This document shows, one piece after another, positions 38,225 to 47,243 of a stretch of 64,000 bases of DNA. Location: assembly GCF_002002925.1 (NCBI RefSeq), contig NZ_CP019511.1, positions 868,001 through 932,000 on the forward strand. The letters run 5' to 3'. The notes under the pieces were generated by a model, which worked only from the letters and a program-made list of their open reading frames with translations, did no database searches and was not told the origin of the DNA. Every line of letters starts with the position of its first letter. Position 1 is the stretch's first letter. Origin of the DNA: Sphingomonas sp. LM7 (GTDB taxonomy: Bacteria > Pseudomonadota > Alphaproteobacteria > Sphingomonadales > Sphingomonadaceae). Position numbers and translations under genes: made by a program.

Positions 38225-38324
38225 ATGTCTGGAACGCTAACCGACCGCCGGGACGAACGCCATACGCAAGTTTCGAAAATTCTATCCACGCCCAAGACTG
38301 AAGCGGGAGAGGCCTGGAGGATGG

Positions 38325-39026
38325 TCAGCTTTTTGACGCACTCGACGTCTGGCCGAACAGGACCTTGCGTTCCTCGTCGGTCATCGGGGTCGCATAGGAG
38401 CGGACTTCGCCACCTTTTTCGTAGGCGCGGATCGTAGCGGGGCGGGCGGCAATGCGATCGAACCAGGCCTTGAGGGCGGGGAAATCGTCGAGATTCTGCT
38501 TGTGCGCCTCGTGCGGCACGATCCACGGATAGCTCGCCATATCGGCAATCGAATAGTCGCCGGCAATGAACTCGCGGCCCTCGAGGCGCTTGTTGAGGAC
38601 ACCATACAAGCGATTGGTTTCGTTGACATAGCGGTTGATAGCATAGTCGATCTTCTCGGGCGCGTAGACGTTGAAATGGCCGTTCTGTCCGGCCATGGGG
38701 CCGAGGCCACCCATCTGCCACATCAGCCATTGCGACTGCTCGATCTTGGTGCGCTGGTCGGGGCCGAAGAACTTGCCGGTCTTGTTGGCGAGATAGAGGA
38801 GGATGGCCCCGCTTTCGAACACGCTGATCGGCTCGCCGCCATCGGCGGGGGCACGGTCGATGATCGCGGGCATGCGGTTGTTCGGACTGAACTTGAGGAA
38901 TTCGGGGTCGAACTGGTCGCCCTTGCCGATGTTCACCGGATGGATCTCGTAATCGAGCCCCGCCTCTTCGAGGAAGAGCGTGATCTTGTGGCCGTTCGGG
39001 GTGGGCCAATAATAGAGCTCGATCAT
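38325..39026 (-). CDS. Glutathione S-transferase family protein, YfcG/YghU type
   Basis: The 233-residue protein starts IELYYWPTPNGHKITLFLEE, the TPNG motif typical of nu-class GSTs (YfcG, YghU) that act as disulfide reductases with two glutathiones. The thioredoxin-like half has FLKFSPNNRMPAIID and ESGAILLYLA, and the helical half has GREFIAGDYSIADMASYPW. It is well isolated from its neighbours. The role may be thiol-disulfide protection; a conjugating role is less likely. Confidence 0.88.
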   Translation of the reverse strand: MIELYYWPTPNGHKITLFLEEAGLDYEIHPVNIGKGDQFDPEFLKFSPNNRMPAIIDRAPADGGEPISVFESGAILLYLANKTGKFFGPDQRTKIEQSQWLMWQMGGLGPMAGQNGHFNVYAPEKIDYAINRYVNETNRLYGVLNKRLEGREFIAGDYSIADMASYPWIVPHEAHKQNLDDFPALKAWFDRIAARPATIRAYEKGGEVRSYATPMTDEERKVLFGQTSSASKS

Positions 39027-39071
39027 GATGGTCTCCGGTGCTTGAGCGCGGGAGATGGGGCGCGGTTTTCG

Positions 39072-40286
39072 TTACGCAATCGGTGCGGGGCGAACTTTTG
39101 GCACGACGCGCAGAATCACGATGAGCAGCGCGGCGAGCGCAAGCGCCGCGGCGAATACGAAATTGCCCGCGGGGAAGCCGCGCTCGGCACCGAAGGCCAG
39201 CGCCTGGGTAAGGGTGAGCGGGGCGAGGATCAGCGCGACGCTGTTGAGGCTCGCCATGCCGCCCTGCAGCGCGCCCTGATGCTGGGCGTCGGTCATGCGT
39301 GACAGGAGGGCATTGATCGAGGGGTAGGCGAGCGCCTGGAAGGCGCTGAGCGGGATCAGCGCATAGACCATCCAGCCTTCGCGCGCGAAGATATAGCCGA
39401 AGAACACCAGCCCGCCGGCGAGGATGCCGAGCACGACGGTGCGCGCCTCGCCCCAGCGCTTGATCGCGCGGCCGGTCACCAATGTCTGGACCAGCGCCAT
39501 TGCGACGCCCGAGGCGGCGAGCGACCAGCCGATCGCCTGCTCGTCCCAGCCGAGCGCGATCTCGGACCAGAACGCCCAGGTCGCCGGATAGACCATGTGG
39601 GCGAACTGCCAGAGGAACGCGGCGATCAGCAGCCAGCCGGCATTGCCCGCATGGAGCAGCGGCCTGAACGCGGCGAAAACGTGCGCGTTGCCCCAGCGAA
39701 AGGCGCGGCGCTGGCCGGGGAGCATCGTCTCGGGAAGCGCGACCAGGATCCACAGCGCGTTGAGCCCAGCCAATACCGCGGCGGCGATGAACGGCGCGCG
39801 GGTGCCGAAGCCGGCGAGCAATCCGCCCATCGCCGGTCCGAGGATGAAGCCGATACCGAAGGCCGCACCCATCAGCCCGAAGGTCGCGCCGCGCTTTTCG
39901 GGCGGCGTGACGTCGGCGAGGACGGCGTTGGCGGGGCCATAGGAGGCACCCGCGATCCCGGCGATCATCCTGCCGACGAACAGCCAGGCGATGCTCGGTG
40001 CCACGGCCATGAAGGCGTAATCGATCGAGAAGGCGAGCATCGAGAAAAGCAGCACCGGGCGGCGGCCGAAGCTGTCGCCGAGGGTGCCGAGGATCGGGCC
40101 GGCGAAGAACTGGGTGACGGCATAGGCGGCGAGCATATAGCCGCCGATCCGTGCAGCATCTTCGAGGCTGACATGGGCGAGATCGACGATGAGGCGCGGG
40201 AGTACGGGCATGACGATGCCGAAGCCGATCGAATCGATCAGGATCGCGGACAGCACGATCGGCACCGCGCGGTGGTGGAACTTCAT
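39072..40286 (-). CDS. MFS efflux transporter, Tet family
   Basis: The 404-residue protein has 12 predicted membrane segments. Signatures of the TCR/Tet drug:H+ antiporter branch are SIGFGIVMPVLPRL near residue 20, the A-motif LGTLGDSFGRRPVLLFSM (about 70), and MIAGIAGASYGPANAVLADVTPP (about 115). Such pumps expel tetracycline or other drugs; the actual substrate cannot be told and no TetR gene is adjacent. It is divergent from the first acyl-CoA dehydrogenase. Confidence 0.85.
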   Translation of the reverse strand: MKFHHRAVPIVLSAILIDSIGFGIVMPVLPRLIVDLAHVSLEDAARIGGYMLAAYAVTQFFAGPILGTLGDSFGRRPVLLFSMLAFSIDYAFMAVAPSIAWLFVGRMIAGIAGASYGPANAVLADVTPPEKRGATFGLMGAAFGIGFILGPAMGGLLAGFGTRAPFIAAAVLAGLNALWILVALPETMLPGQRRAFRWGNAHVFAAFRPLLHAGNAGWLLIAAFLWQFAHMVYPATWAFWSEIALGWDEQAIGWSLAASGVAMALVQTLVTGRAIKRWGEARTVVLGILAGGLVFFGYIFAREGWMVYALIPLSAFQALAYPSINALLSRMTDAQHQGALQGGMASLNSVALILAPLTLTQALAFGAERGFPAGNFVFAAALALAALLIVILRVVPKVRPAPIA

Positions 40287-40452
40287 CGACTTCCCCTTTG
40301 CCGTCGAGTTGTGGCGGAACAATAGGGGTACGTCAAAGGCGCAAGCATCATCGCGCGCAAAACCGGACCAAGGCCAAGCGAAGTTCGACGCTTGACGCCA
40401 CGGCGACCATACCGCATCTTCGAATCGAGCCGAACACGGCATGGAGAGGAAG

Positions 40453-41673
40453 ATGGCGACCGCACCCGAGATCGACGCGCCGACGGACCCTTTGGAGGGA
40501 TTTCGTGCGCACGCCCGCGAATGGCTGGGGGCGCATTTCCCGCCTTCGCTGAAGGGCAAGGACAACGCAATGTCGGCGGTCGAGGGGCCGCACGAGAACT
40601 CGTCCGAGGAAGATGCCTGGCAGGCGGCCATGGGCGAGAAGGGCTGGGGCGTGCCGACCTGGCCCAAGGAATATGGCGGCGGTGGGCTGAGCCGTGCCGA
40701 AGCGCGCGTGCTGCAGGAGGAAATGGCGCGGATCGGCGCGTGGAATCCGATCGGCGGGATGGGCGTGATGATGTTCGGGCCGACGTTGCTCGAATATGGC
40801 AGCGAAGAGCAGAAGCGCGAGCATATACCGGCGATCGCCAAGGGAACGGTGCGCTGGTGCCAGGGCTATTCGGAGCCCGGCGCGGGATCGGATCTCGCCA
40901 GCCTGCAATGCTTCGCCGAGGATCGCGGCGACCATTATGTCGTCAACGGCCAGAAGACCTGGACCAGCGGCGGACAATGGGCGGACAAATGCTTCATGCT
41001 TGTCCGCACCGACAAGACCAAGAAGCATGAAGGCATCACCTTCGTGCTTTGTGACATGGATACGCCGGGCGTCGAAGTGAAGCCGATCCGGCTGATCTCC
41101 GGGTCATCGCCGTTCTGCGAGACCTTCTTCACGGATGTGAAAGTGCCCAAGGCCAACCGCGTCGGGCAGGAAGGCGAGGGCTGGACGATCGGCAAGCGGC
41201 TGCTCCAGCATGAGCGCTCCAGCCTGTCGGGCGGGGGATCGACTGCGGGGCGGATGTTCTCTGGCGCGCCACTTGGGCAGCTCGCCAAGAAATATGTCGG
41301 AGTGGACGAGCAGGGGCGGATTGCCGACGCCGATTTGCGCGGCCGGATCGTGCGGCACGACATGGACATGCGCGCCTTCATGCTGACGCTGCGCCGGGCT
41401 TCGCTGGAGGCCAAGTCGAACCAGGGGCCGTCGGCGGCGACCTCGATCATGAAGAATGTCGGCGCGCGGATCATGCAGGAACGCTCCGAGCTGCTGATCG
41501 AGATCCGCGGACTCGCCGGGCTCGGCTGGGAAGGCGAGGGGTTCGAGGCGGATGCGTTGAAGGATGTCCGGTCGTGGCTCTTCGGCAAAGCAGTGTCGAT
41601 CTATGGCGGATCGAGCGAAATCCAGAACAACGTGATCGCCAAGCGCATCCTCGGGATGCTGGATCATCAATAG
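40453..41673 (+). CDS. Acyl-CoA dehydrogenase, large partner of a pair
   Basis: The 406-residue FAD enzyme has the ACAD layout: helical N-domain (WGVPTWPKEYGGGGLS), mid-domain with WCQGYSEPGAGSDLASLQ and NGQKTWTSGG, and C-domain ending in SIYGGSSEIQNNVIAKRIL. It lacks the QxHGGxG motif, which is supplied in the gene 112 bases downstream, suggesting a heteromeric enzyme as in steroid-type FadE pairs. ATG at 40453 follows GGAGAGGAAG. A TTGACG box at 40394 is a possible -35. Substrate unknown. Confidence 0.9.
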   Translation: MATAPEIDAPTDPLEGFRAHAREWLGAHFPPSLKGKDNAMSAVEGPHENSSEEDAWQAAMGEKGWGVPTWPKEYGGGGLSRAEARVLQEEMARIGAWNPIGGMGVMMFGPTLLEYGSEEQKREHIPAIAKGTVRWCQGYSEPGAGSDLASLQCFAEDRGDHYVVNGQKTWTSGGQWADKCFMLVRTDKTKKHEGITFVLCDMDTPGVEVKPIRLISGSSPFCETFFTDVKVPKANRVGQEGEGWTIGKRLLQHERSSLSGGGSTAGRMFSGAPLGQLAKKYVGVDEQGRIADADLRGRIVRHDMDMRAFMLTLRRASLEAKSNQGPSAATSIMKNVGARIMQERSELLIEIRGLAGLGWEGEGFEADALKDVRSWLFGKAVSIYGGSSEIQNNVIAKRILGMLDHQ

Positions 41674-41677
41674 TCCT

Positions 41678-41751
41678 CCCTCTCTCCGCCTGCGGGGAGA
41701 GGGTCGGGGAGAGGGCATGGCGAGAGTGGGCCGCACTGCCCCTCTCCCCAG
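41678..41751. repeat. Palindromic intergenic repeat, CCCTCTC/GAGAGGG type
   Basis: Two nested hairpins lie in the gap between the paired dehydrogenase genes: 41678-41703 (CCCTCTC and GAGAGGG ends) and 41706-41751 (GGGGAGAGGGCA paired with TGCCCCTCTCCCC). The same motif family occurs at 50328-50422 and 58604-58719. No T-run follows, so it is unlikely to be a terminator, but it may stabilise or process the mRNA. Confidence 0.65.
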
Positions 41752-41785
41752 CCATCTTCCCTGAGAGAGAGAGAGGGAGTTTTTT

Positions 41786-42856
41786 GTGGCCGTACTGACC
41801 GAAGAACAGACGATGCTGCGCGATATGGCGCGCGAATGGGCAGACAATGAATCGCCCGTCACTGCTTTCCGCAAGATGCGCGATGCGGCGCCGGCGGCGT
41901 TCTACGACGCTGCGGCGTGGCAGGCGCAGGGCGAGATGGGCTGGGCCGGGATCCTGGTTCCCGAGGCGCGGGGCGGCGCGGGGATGGGCTATCTGTCGCT
42001 CGGGCTGGTGCTCGAGCAATTGGGGCGCACGCTAGCCGCGACGCCGCTGGCGGCCACGGCTGCGGCGACCAGCGCGCTGATCCTCGGCGGCTCGGAGGCG
42101 CAGCAGGCCGAGTGGCTGCCGCGGATCGCTGCAGGCGACGTGGTGGCGGCGCTGGCGACGGACGAGGGGCCGCGGTTCGCCCCTGACAAGATTGCGACGA
42201 TTGTCGAGGGCGGCAAGCTCAGCGGGACCAAGGAATTCGTCGCCGAGGGCGACAGCGCACACTTGTTCGTCGTGGCGGCGACCGACGGGCTTTATCTGGT
42301 GTCAGGCGACGAGGGTGTGACGCGGAGCCCGCGCAAACTGACCGACTCGCGCAGCCACGCGCAAATCCGGTTCGACGGCGCACCGGCCGAGAAGCTGGAG
42401 GGCGGCACCGACCTGCTCACCCAGGTGACCGATCGCGCTGCGGCGGCACTGTGCGCCGAGATGCTGGGCATGGCAGAGGCCGCGTTCGCGCAGACCAACG
42501 ACTATCTCAAGACGCGCGTCCAGTTCGGCCAGGTATTGGCGTCTTTCCAGGCGCTTCAGCATCGTATGGCGAAGATGTTCACCGAGCTCGAGCTGATGCG
42601 ATCGGTGGTCGAGGGCGCACTCGAGGCGATCGATTCCGGACGCGCGAACGTCAGCCAGGAAGTCAGCCTCGCCAAGGCGGTGTCCGGCGAGACGCTCCAC
42701 CTTGTCAGCCGCGAGATGGTCCAGCTCCATGGCGGGATCGGCATGACCGACGAGCATGATGCGGGCTTCACGCTCAAGCGCGCGCGCGTGCTTGAGGCGA
42801 TGTGGGGCAATGCCGCGTGGCACCGCGAGCGCTTCGCGCAACTCAACGGCTATTGA
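41786..42856 (+). CDS. Acyl-CoA dehydrogenase, small partner of a pair
   Basis: The 356-residue protein is an ACAD with a shorter C-domain. It has the VLTEEQTMLRDMAREW start and WAGILVPEARGGAGMG. The C-terminal QLHGGIGMTDEHDAGFTLKRARV binds the FAD adenine part. It lacks the GSSEIQ motif found in the partner upstream, so the two probably form an alpha2beta2 enzyme. The start is GTG at 41786. A small terminator-like hairpin follows the stop. Confidence 0.9.
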   Translation: MAVLTEEQTMLRDMAREWADNESPVTAFRKMRDAAPAAFYDAAAWQAQGEMGWAGILVPEARGGAGMGYLSLGLVLEQLGRTLAATPLAATAAATSALILGGSEAQQAEWLPRIAAGDVVAALATDEGPRFAPDKIATIVEGGKLSGTKEFVAEGDSAHLFVVAATDGLYLVSGDEGVTRSPRKLTDSRSHAQIRFDGAPAEKLEGGTDLLTQVTDRAAAALCAEMLGMAEAAFAQTNDYLKTRVQFGQVLASFQALQHRMAKMFTELELMRSVVEGALEAIDSGRANVSQEVSLAKAVSGETLHLVSREMVQLHGGIGMTDEHDAGFTLKRARVLEAMWGNAAWHRERFAQLNGY

Positions 42857-42877
42857 TCGCATCAACCGATCGTCTGG

Positions 42878-42904
42878 ACCGGCTTTCCGAAAGCCGGTTT
42901 GTTG
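42878..42904 (+). terminator. Intrinsic terminator after the dehydrogenase pair
   Basis: A nine-base perfect stem (ACCGGCTTT at 42878-42886, AAAGCCGGT at 42890-42898) with a three-base loop is followed by TTGTT. It closes the dehydrogenase unit before the TonB-receptor promoter. Confidence 0.6.
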
Positions 42905-42979
42905 CGGCGCACCCAAATTCGCACTGGTGCAATCGGGCAACACCTGACAGCCAGTCCCGCTTTGCAACGTTTGTTATGC

Positions 42980-43008
42980 TTGACGCGCCTTAGGGAAAAG
43001 GTTGTTAT
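42980..43008 (+). promoter_or_regulatory. Promoter candidate of the TonB receptor
   Basis: TTGACG (42980-42985) and TGTTAT (43003-43008) are separated by exactly 17 bases, close to the sigma-70 consensus. The start of transcription would fall near 43015, giving a leader of about 47 bases with GAGAGGGAG just before the ATG at 43062. Confidence 0.6.
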
Positions 43009-43061
43009 TCGAGGGTAGGGTATGGAACCGGAAAGCGTTCCAGCTCGTGGTGGAGAGGGAG

Positions 43062-45818
43062 ATGACGATGCGGTTACGCCTTATGTCGGCCTGTGCGGTT
43101 CCGGCGATGATCATGGCGCTCGCGGCGCCCGCCTGGGCACAGGAAGTGCAGGACGCTGCAACGACCAGCGATGCCGAGCCGCAGCAGCAGAGCAGCGGCT
43201 ATGATTCGAACGAGATCGTCGTCACCGCCCAGGGCCGTGCGCAGGTTCTCGCCGATGTGCCGCTCGCAGTCTCCGCAATCAGCGCCGAGACGCTCCAGCA
43301 ATCCGGCGCGACCGACATCCGCGCGCTCAACCAGGTAGCGCCGTCGCTGCTTGTCTCCTCGACCGGCAGCGAAGCCAATGGCTCGGCGCGTATTCGCGGC
43401 ATCGGCACGGTCGGCGATAATCCCGGGCTCGAAAGCTCGGTCGCGGTGTTCATCGACGGTGTGTATCGCTCGCGCTCGGGCATCGGCCTCAACGAACTCG
43501 GTGAGATCGACCGCATCGAAGTGTTGCGCGGGCCGCAGGGTACGCTGGGCGGACGCAACGCCTCCGCCGGCCTGATCAACATCGTCAGCAAGGCGCCTTC
43601 GCCGACCTTCGGCGCAGGTGGCGAAGTGACCTATGGCAATTACGATCACCTGCGTGTGTCGGGCTATGTCAACGCGCCGCTGGGCGACACGCTCGCGGCG
43701 CGCGTGGACGGCGTCTATGTGAAGCGCGACGGCTTCTACCAGGACGTCACCAACGACCAGGACATCAACAACCGCAACCGCTATTTCATTCGCGGTCAGC
43801 TGATGTTCGAGCCGTCGAGCGACCTCTCAATCCGGCTGATCGGCGACTATACCAAGCGCGACGAGGAATGCTGCGCGGCGACCTATGTCAGCAACCAGAT
43901 GAACGAATATATCGGCGGGCTCAACGATCCGGCGCAGAACAACATCGTTCGCGTGCTGCAGGCGCTGGGCCAGCCGGCGGCCGCCTTCACCGAAGGCTAT
44001 AGCCGCGACGTCTATATCACGCCTGGCCGCAGCTATTCGGGTACCACCAAGGATTGGGGCGCATCGCTGCAGATCGATTATAATATCGGCGGCGCGAAGC
44101 TGACGTCGATCACCGGCTATCGCGACTATCTGAGCGACCAGGGGTCGGACACCGATTACAGCTTCGTCGATATCCTGTATCGCGCTGCGGACGGCAATTC
44201 GGCGCGGCACTTCAAGACGTTCAGCCAGGAACTGCGGCTGCAGGGCACGGCGTTCAACGAGAAGCTCGACTGGCTGATCGGCGGCTATTACGCCAACGAA
44301 GACCTGCAGGTCACCGACAATTTGCGCTTCGGCAACCAATATGGCCGGTTCGCGACGTGCCGGCTCGTCTCGGGCGGCGGGCTCTCGCCGCTCTATTCGC
44401 CGACCTCGGCGGGCTGCCTGGCAGTGCGTCCCGCGGCGACGTTCGGTGCCGCATCGCCGCTGATCTACGCGGCAATCGACCGGCTGGACGGGATCAACAA
44501 TCGCGGCTCTACGCTCGACACCTACAACCAGAACAGCCGCAACTGGGCGGTGTTCACGCACAATATCGTGCACATGGCCAAGGGCCTCGATCTGACCCTG
44601 GGGCTTCGCTACACCAACGAGCGCAAGAAGTTCGATGCGACGTTCGGCAACGACAACGTGGCCTGCACCCAGAACCAGGCGAGCTTGCTGCCGCTGCGCG
44701 GAGTGGCGACGCTGACTGCGGTGGTCGACGGCATTCTCGGGCTTTCGTGCCAGGGCAATGCGACTGCCGAGCTCAACGGCGTTTCGATCAACGACGAGCG
44801 TAACGAGGACGAGTTCACCGGCACCGCAGTGCTCTCGTACAAGCCGACCGAGGATCTGCTGGTCTATGCCAGCTATTCGCGCGGCTACAAGGCGGGCGGG
44901 TTCAACCTCGACCGTTCGGCACTCAAGGCGCCGATCCTGCCGTTCGGCGGCCAGGCCGGTGCGCAGGCGCTGGTGGGCAACCTCCAGTTCGACCCCGAGA
45001 CGGTCAATGCGTTCGAACTGGGCCTGAAATACTCGACAGGGCCGTTCAGCCTGAACATCGCCGCATTCCGCCAGGAGTTCAAAAACTTCCAGCTCAACAC
45101 GTTCAACGGCACGGTCTTCCTGGTGCAGAACGTCAATGGCTGCAGCGCGAACCTCAACGGCGGCGACCGCGACCAGAGCAAGTTCCCGACCGGGACGAGC
45201 TACAATGCCGCTGCCGGAACGACCGGCTCGTGCGGCGCCGACGACGTCACCTATGGCGTTCGCGCACAGGGTGTCGAGCTGGAGGCGTCGCTGGTGCCAC
45301 ATCGCGACATACGCGTCGGGATGGGCCTGACCTATGCCCAGACCAAATATCGCGACCAGCTGGTCGGCACTGCCGCGGGTGGGCCGCTGGATCAGGCGCT
45401 GCGCAAGCTGCCGGGCGACAATCTGTCGAACGCGCCCGAGATCGTCGCTACGGCGTCGTTCGCGTGGACGCCGGACATCGGCGGCTCGGGGCTGAGCGGC
45501 CTGCTCTATTTCGACACCCGCCTGACCGACGACTATAACACCGGCTCCGACCTGTTCCCGCAAAAGGAACAGGACAGCTATGCGATCTTCAACGGCCGCA
45601 TCGGCATCCGCGGGCCGGAACAGCGCTGGGCGCTGGAATTCTGGGCACAAAACATCTTCAACGAGAATTACTCCCAGGTGGCGTTCAACTCGCCGTTCCA
45701 GGAGGGCGCTGCGAGCACGCCCTTCACCGACCCGCAATATCCGGGCGGACGGCAGATATTCTCGGCCTATCTGGCCGAGCCGCGGACGTACGGCGTGACG
45801 CTGCGTTCGCGCTTCTGA
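43062..45818 (+). CDS. TonB-dependent outer-membrane receptor
   Basis: The 918-residue protein has a signal peptide (residues 1-27), a TonB-box-like segment (NEIVVTAQ), and a plug domain (VPLAVSAISAETLQQSGA, IRGIGTVGDNPG, EVLRGPQGTLGGRNASAG). A 22-strand barrel ends in YGVTLRSRF with the terminal aromatic. Several loop cysteine pairs are present (CCAAT, CRLVSGGG..GC). The dehydrogenases before it and the MFS gene after it suggest uptake of a hydrophobic catabolic substrate, not siderophores, but the ligand cannot be determined. It ends at a strong terminator. Confidence 0.92.
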   Translation: MTMRLRLMSACAVPAMIMALAAPAWAQEVQDAATTSDAEPQQQSSGYDSNEIVVTAQGRAQVLADVPLAVSAISAETLQQSGATDIRALNQVAPSLLVSSTGSEANGSARIRGIGTVGDNPGLESSVAVFIDGVYRSRSGIGLNELGEIDRIEVLRGPQGTLGGRNASAGLINIVSKAPSPTFGAGGEVTYGNYDHLRVSGYVNAPLGDTLAARVDGVYVKRDGFYQDVTNDQDINNRNRYFIRGQLMFEPSSDLSIRLIGDYTKRDEECCAATYVSNQMNEYIGGLNDPAQNNIVRVLQALGQPAAAFTEGYSRDVYITPGRSYSGTTKDWGASLQIDYNIGGAKLTSITGYRDYLSDQGSDTDYSFVDILYRAADGNSARHFKTFSQELRLQGTAFNEKLDWLIGGYYANEDLQVTDNLRFGNQYGRFATCRLVSGGGLSPLYSPTSAGCLAVRPAATFGAASPLIYAAIDRLDGINNRGSTLDTYNQNSRNWAVFTHNIVHMAKGLDLTLGLRYTNERKKFDATFGNDNVACTQNQASLLPLRGVATLTAVVDGILGLSCQGNATAELNGVSINDERNEDEFTGTAVLSYKPTEDLLVYASYSRGYKAGGFNLDRSALKAPILPFGGQAGAQALVGNLQFDPETVNAFELGLKYSTGPFSLNIAAFRQEFKNFQLNTFNGTVFLVQNVNGCSANLNGGDRDQSKFPTGTSYNAAAGTTGSCGADDVTYGVRAQGVELEASLVPHRDIRVGMGLTYAQTKYRDQLVGTAAGGPLDQALRKLPGDNLSNAPEIVATASFAWTPDIGGSGLSGLLYFDTRLTDDYNTGSDLFPQKEQDSYAIFNGRIGIRGPEQRWALEFWAQNIFNENYSQVAFNSPFQEGAASTPFTDPQYPGGRQIFSAYLAEPRTYGVTLRSRF

Positions 45819-45824
45819 TCCCGA

Positions 45825-45856
45825 GGGGGAGCGGCCGGTCCGCTCCCCCTTTTTTT
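45825..45856 (+). terminator. Intrinsic terminator after the TonB receptor
   Basis: A ten-base perfect stem GGGGGAGCGG (45825-45834) and CCGCTCCCCC (45840-45849) with a five-base loop is followed by seven T. This is a clear Rho-independent terminator. Confidence 0.87.
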
Positions 45857-45871
45857 GGGGTGATCCAGGCA

Positions 45872-47170
45872 ATGCCACCTACTTCCGCGGGCGCCGACGC
45901 GTCCGCCGCCGACGCCCTTGCGATCCGGCGCCGCACCCTCACCCTGGCGCTGCTGACGCTGACCTATTTCTTCAGCTATATGGACCGGCAGATCCTCGCC
46001 ATCCTGCAGGAGCTGATCAAGAAAGACCTCCAGCTCAGCGACACCCAGCTCGGGCTGCTCTCCGGCCTCGCCTTCGCGATCTTCTACGCGACACTGGGCA
46101 TTCCGGTCGCACGGCTGGCCGATCGCGCCAATCGCAAGAACATCGTCGCAATCAGCCTGGCGATCTGGAGCGCGATGACCGCCGCGGGCGGGCTGGCGCA
46201 GAATTTCGTCCAGTTGCTGGTCGCGCGGATCGGCGTGGGGATCGGCGAGGCGGGATCGTCGCCGCCCAGCCATTCGATCATCGCGGACCTGTATCCGCCC
46301 GAGAAGCGCGCCGGGGCGATGGGCATCTATTCGCTCGGCGTCGTGCTCGGCGCGGCGCTCGGCACCTTCATCGGCGGGCTGGTGGCCAGCGCCTATGGCT
46401 GGCGCGTCGCGATGTACGTGATCGGGCTGCCGGGGCTGGTGCTGGCGGTGGTGGTGTGGCTGTTCGTCGTCGAACCCCGCCGGGGAATGGCCGATGCACA
46501 CACCCATTCGGCACACGATACGATGCCGTCGCTGGCGAACGGCTTCCGCTCGATCCTCGCCAACGGGCCGGCGCTGCATCTGGTGATGGCGGTGACGCTC
46601 ACGTCGATGATCGGCTATGGGCTGACTGCCTGGGGGCCGAGCTTCATGGTGCGCTCGCTGGGCTTTTCGGTGCGCGAGATTTCGCTGTACGTTGCGCTTC
46701 CCGCGGGGGTTGCGGGAGCGGCGTCGGCGGTGTTCGGCGGCAAGCTGGCCGATAGGCTGGCGCGCACCCACGGGCTGCACGCGCAGGCGACGATGGTGGC
46801 GGTGCTCAAGACGCTGGCGCTGCCGTTCACCCTCGGATTCTTCCTGCTGGGCAGTCCGGCCGCCGCGGTGGTTAGCTATTTCCTGTATGTGCTGCTGGCG
46901 AACAGCTATCTCGGGCCGACCTTCGCGTTGATCCAGGGCCTGGCGCCGGTGCGGCTGCGGGCATTGTGGGCGGCGATCACGCTGCTGGTGATCAACCTGA
47001 TCGGTCTGGGGCTGGGGCCGACGTTGGTCGGCGTAATCAGCGACCTGCTCAAACCGTCGCTCGGGGCAGAATCGTTGCGCTGGTCGATGCTGGTGTTTGC
47101 CGCGGTGACGCCCTGGGCGATCTTCCACTATTGGCGCGCCGGGGTGCTGCTCAAGCGCGGCGCGGCTTGA
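45872..47170 (+). CDS. MFS transporter, Spinster-like
   Basis: The 432-residue inner-membrane protein has 12 segments. It shows LLTLTYFFSYMDRQILAIL near the start, the MFS A-motif IPVARLADRANRKNIV and GIGEAGSSPPSHSIIADLYPP, typical of the spinster-type MFS proteins common beside sphingomonad TonB receptors. It probably carries the substrate admitted by that receptor into the cytoplasm. The ATG at 45872 is preceded by GGGGTGA; a GTG at 45860 is an alternative. Confidence 0.85.
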   Translation: MPPTSAGADASAADALAIRRRTLTLALLTLTYFFSYMDRQILAILQELIKKDLQLSDTQLGLLSGLAFAIFYATLGIPVARLADRANRKNIVAISLAIWSAMTAAGGLAQNFVQLLVARIGVGIGEAGSSPPSHSIIADLYPPEKRAGAMGIYSLGVVLGAALGTFIGGLVASAYGWRVAMYVIGLPGLVLAVVVWLFVVEPRRGMADAHTHSAHDTMPSLANGFRSILANGPALHLVMAVTLTSMIGYGLTAWGPSFMVRSLGFSVREISLYVALPAGVAGAASAVFGGKLADRLARTHGLHAQATMVAVLKTLALPFTLGFFLLGSPAAAVVSYFLYVLLANSYLGPTFALIQGLAPVRLRALWAAITLLVINLIGLGLGPTLVGVISDLLKPSLGAESLRWSMLVFAAVTPWAIFHYWRAGVLLKRGAA

Positions 47171-47243
47171 CGCCGGGCGCCCGGGCCGGGACTATCGCCG
47201 CAACGTCTCGTTGCTGAGGCGCAAGGTGGGGCTAGGTGGCGGA

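Noticed and set aside
39072..40286. Tetracycline resistance determinant acquired by transfer
   Set aside because: The pump is Tet-like only at family level; codon use matches the neighbours and no TetR, transposon or integron sequence is linked.
43827..45878. 683-codon antisense frame over the TonB receptor
   Set aside because: It is a shadow of the receptor; no motif, no ribosome-binding site, and similar shadows lie opposite lptD, fadJ and rmuC.
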